The translations under genes and the position numbers were made by a program. Shown here one piece after another: positions 5,617-6,177 of a DNA stretch of 6,177 bases. Under the pieces are notes generated by a model. That model saw only the letters and a list, made by a program, of their open reading frames with translations. It ran no database searches and was not told the origin of the DNA. Every line of letters begins with the position of its first letter. Position 1 is the first letter of the stretch. The stretch is from Pseudomonadota bacterium. GTDB taxonomy: Bacteria; Pseudomonadota; Gammaproteobacteria; Enterobacterales; Enterobacteriaceae. The DNA is taken from contig JAFACP010000067.1 in assembly GCA_023425455.1 (NCBI GenBank), positions 1 through 6,177 on the forward strand, read 5' to 3'.

Positions 5617-5623
5617 AGTGTAG
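5617..5623 (-). promoter_or_regulatory. Sigma-S-like -10 element of bsmA
   Basis: Minus strand CTACACT: TACACT (5617-5622) preceded by C at -13 (5623), matching the sigma-S extended -10 CTAYACT. The -35 position (5640-5645, CCAAAA) is poor, as is common for this sigma factor. The start would fall near 5610, about 15 nt before the ATG at 5595, leaving just room for the AGGA ribosome binding site. Confidence 0.5.
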
Positions 5624-5645
5624 TTGTCTGTGAATTTAGTTTTGG

Positions 5646-5693
5646 GGGAATGTTCCCGAAATGTTATCTGGGCCGTCATTTTCGAATGAAAAT
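5646..5693. repeat. Two short palindromes in the bsmA/yjfP divergent region
   Basis: GGGAA-TG-TTCCC (5646-5657) and ATTTTC-GAAT-GAAAAT (5678-5693) lie 20 bases apart between the two divergent genes. Neither is followed by a terminator-like T-run in a useful direction, so operator sites are more likely than terminators. The first lies just upstream of the bsmA -35 position. I could not place a convincing yjfP promoter in 5694-5753; CATTAT at 5721-5726 is the best -10, without a good -35. Confidence 0.3.
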
Positions 5694-5753
5694 AGTCAGA
5701 AAGCGTAACCCAGTTCTCAACATTATGAATCATCCATTAGCACAGGATAGACA

Positions 5754-6177
5754 ATGATTGAACTTGAAACACGACGTCTTGGCGAGCACGAAATTTTACA
5801 CGCCTTTCCGGCGGGAAAAGGTGCGCAACCTTTACCGGTGATTGTTTTTTATCATGGGTTTACTTCATCAAAACTGGTGTATAGCTATTTCGCCGTGGCT
5901 CTGGCTCAGGCTGGTTTCCGCGTGGTCATGCCCGATGCGCCCCAACACGGGGCGCGGTTTACGGGCGATGAGCGCGCTCGTCTCGGGCAGTTCTGGCAAA
6001 TACTGCACGGCAGTCTGAGCGAGTTCGCCGGGCTGCGCGAGGCGTTATATCAGGCCGGGCTGGTGGCCGATACGCGGCTTGCGGTCGCGGGAGCATCAAT
6101 GGGCGGCATGACGGCGCTGGGGATCATGCGCCGCCACCCGGAGGTGAAATCGGTGGCCTGTCTGATGGGCTCTGGTT
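5754..6177 (+). CDS. yjfP: YjfP, alpha/beta-hydrolase esterase, 3' end cut by window edge
   Basis: The frame holds 141 codons of a protein that is 249 residues long in E. coli, and remains open at the edge. It is a cytoplasmic alpha/beta-hydrolase with carboxylesterase activity reported on short acyl esters in E. coli; the physiological substrate is unknown. Visible: oxyanion-loop motif FYHGFTSS (32-39), strand RVVMPDAPQHGARF (56-69), a helical segment with QFWQILHGSLSEF (79-91), and the nucleophile elbow GASMGGMTALG (113-123) with Ser115. The acid and histidine of the triad lie in the missing part. AGGA (5744-5747) is six bases upstream of the ATG, which is the E. coli start (MIE). It is divergent from bsmA. 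In E. coli the ascorbate (ula) genes follow on the far side. Confidence 0.95.
   Translation, partial: MIELETRRLGEHEILHAFPAGKGAQPLPVIVFYHGFTSSKLVYSYFAVALAQAGFRVVMPDAPQHGARFTGDERARLGQFWQILHGSLSEFAGLREALYQAGLVADTRLAVAGASMGGMTALGIMRRHPEVKSVACLMGSG

Noticed and set aside
5287..5733. 148-codon reading of bsmA starting at 5733
   Set aside because: The added N-terminus is unlike any signal peptide and runs through the promoter region. The lipoprotein signal begins near 5595.

Overview
The window looks like chromosomal DNA of an enterobacterium close to Enterobacter, Lelliottia or Kosakonia. AidB, YjfN, BsmA and YjfP are all recognisable, and they lie in the order and orientation I remember from E. 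coli (aidB > , < yjfN, < bsmA, yjfP >). Coding DNA is GC-rich in third positions and intergenic DNA is AT-rich. Genus is inferred, not shown.

Layout. 1-948 (minus): the first 316 codons of an MHS-type major facilitator symporter, cut by the left edge. 949-1141: a dense divergent control region with a near-consensus CRP site, a 10-bp inverted repeat, an Ada-box-like sequence and a sigma-S-type -10 next to a strong ribosome binding site. 1142-2764 (plus): aidB. 2761-4692 (minus): a 643-residue Cache-sensor chemoreceptor whose stop codon interlocks with that of aidB. 4693-4862: the chemoreceptor control region, with a sigma-28 (FliA) promoter, an 11-bp inverted repeat, and the terminator of yjfN. 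4863-5138 (minus): yjfN. 5287-5595 (minus): the lipoprotein gene bsmA. 5596-5753: the divergent bsmA/yjfP promoter region, with a sigma-S-like bsmA promoter. 5754 to the right edge (plus): the first 141 codons of the esterase gene yjfP.

How it fits together. aidB, yjfN, bsmA and yjfP form the conserved envelope/DNA-stress neighbourhood. AidB protects DNA during alkylation stress. YjfN and BsmA are small exported DUF1471 proteins that appear to be paralogues of each other. Against my recollection of E. coli K-12, two genes are extra or different: the chemoreceptor between aidB and yjfN, and the MHS transporter to the left of aidB. The chemoreceptor carries its own flagellar-class promoter and is insulated from yjfN by a terminator, so it is wired to motility rather than to the stress genes. 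A shared ligand for transporter and chemoreceptor is possible but is only inference.

I see no mobile element, tRNA, rRNA or CRISPR array, and no sign of a wholly new multi-gene system. The most rewarding material is regulatory: the crowded aidB/transporter control region, the sigma-28 promoter overlapping a long palindrome, and the interlocked convergent gene ends.
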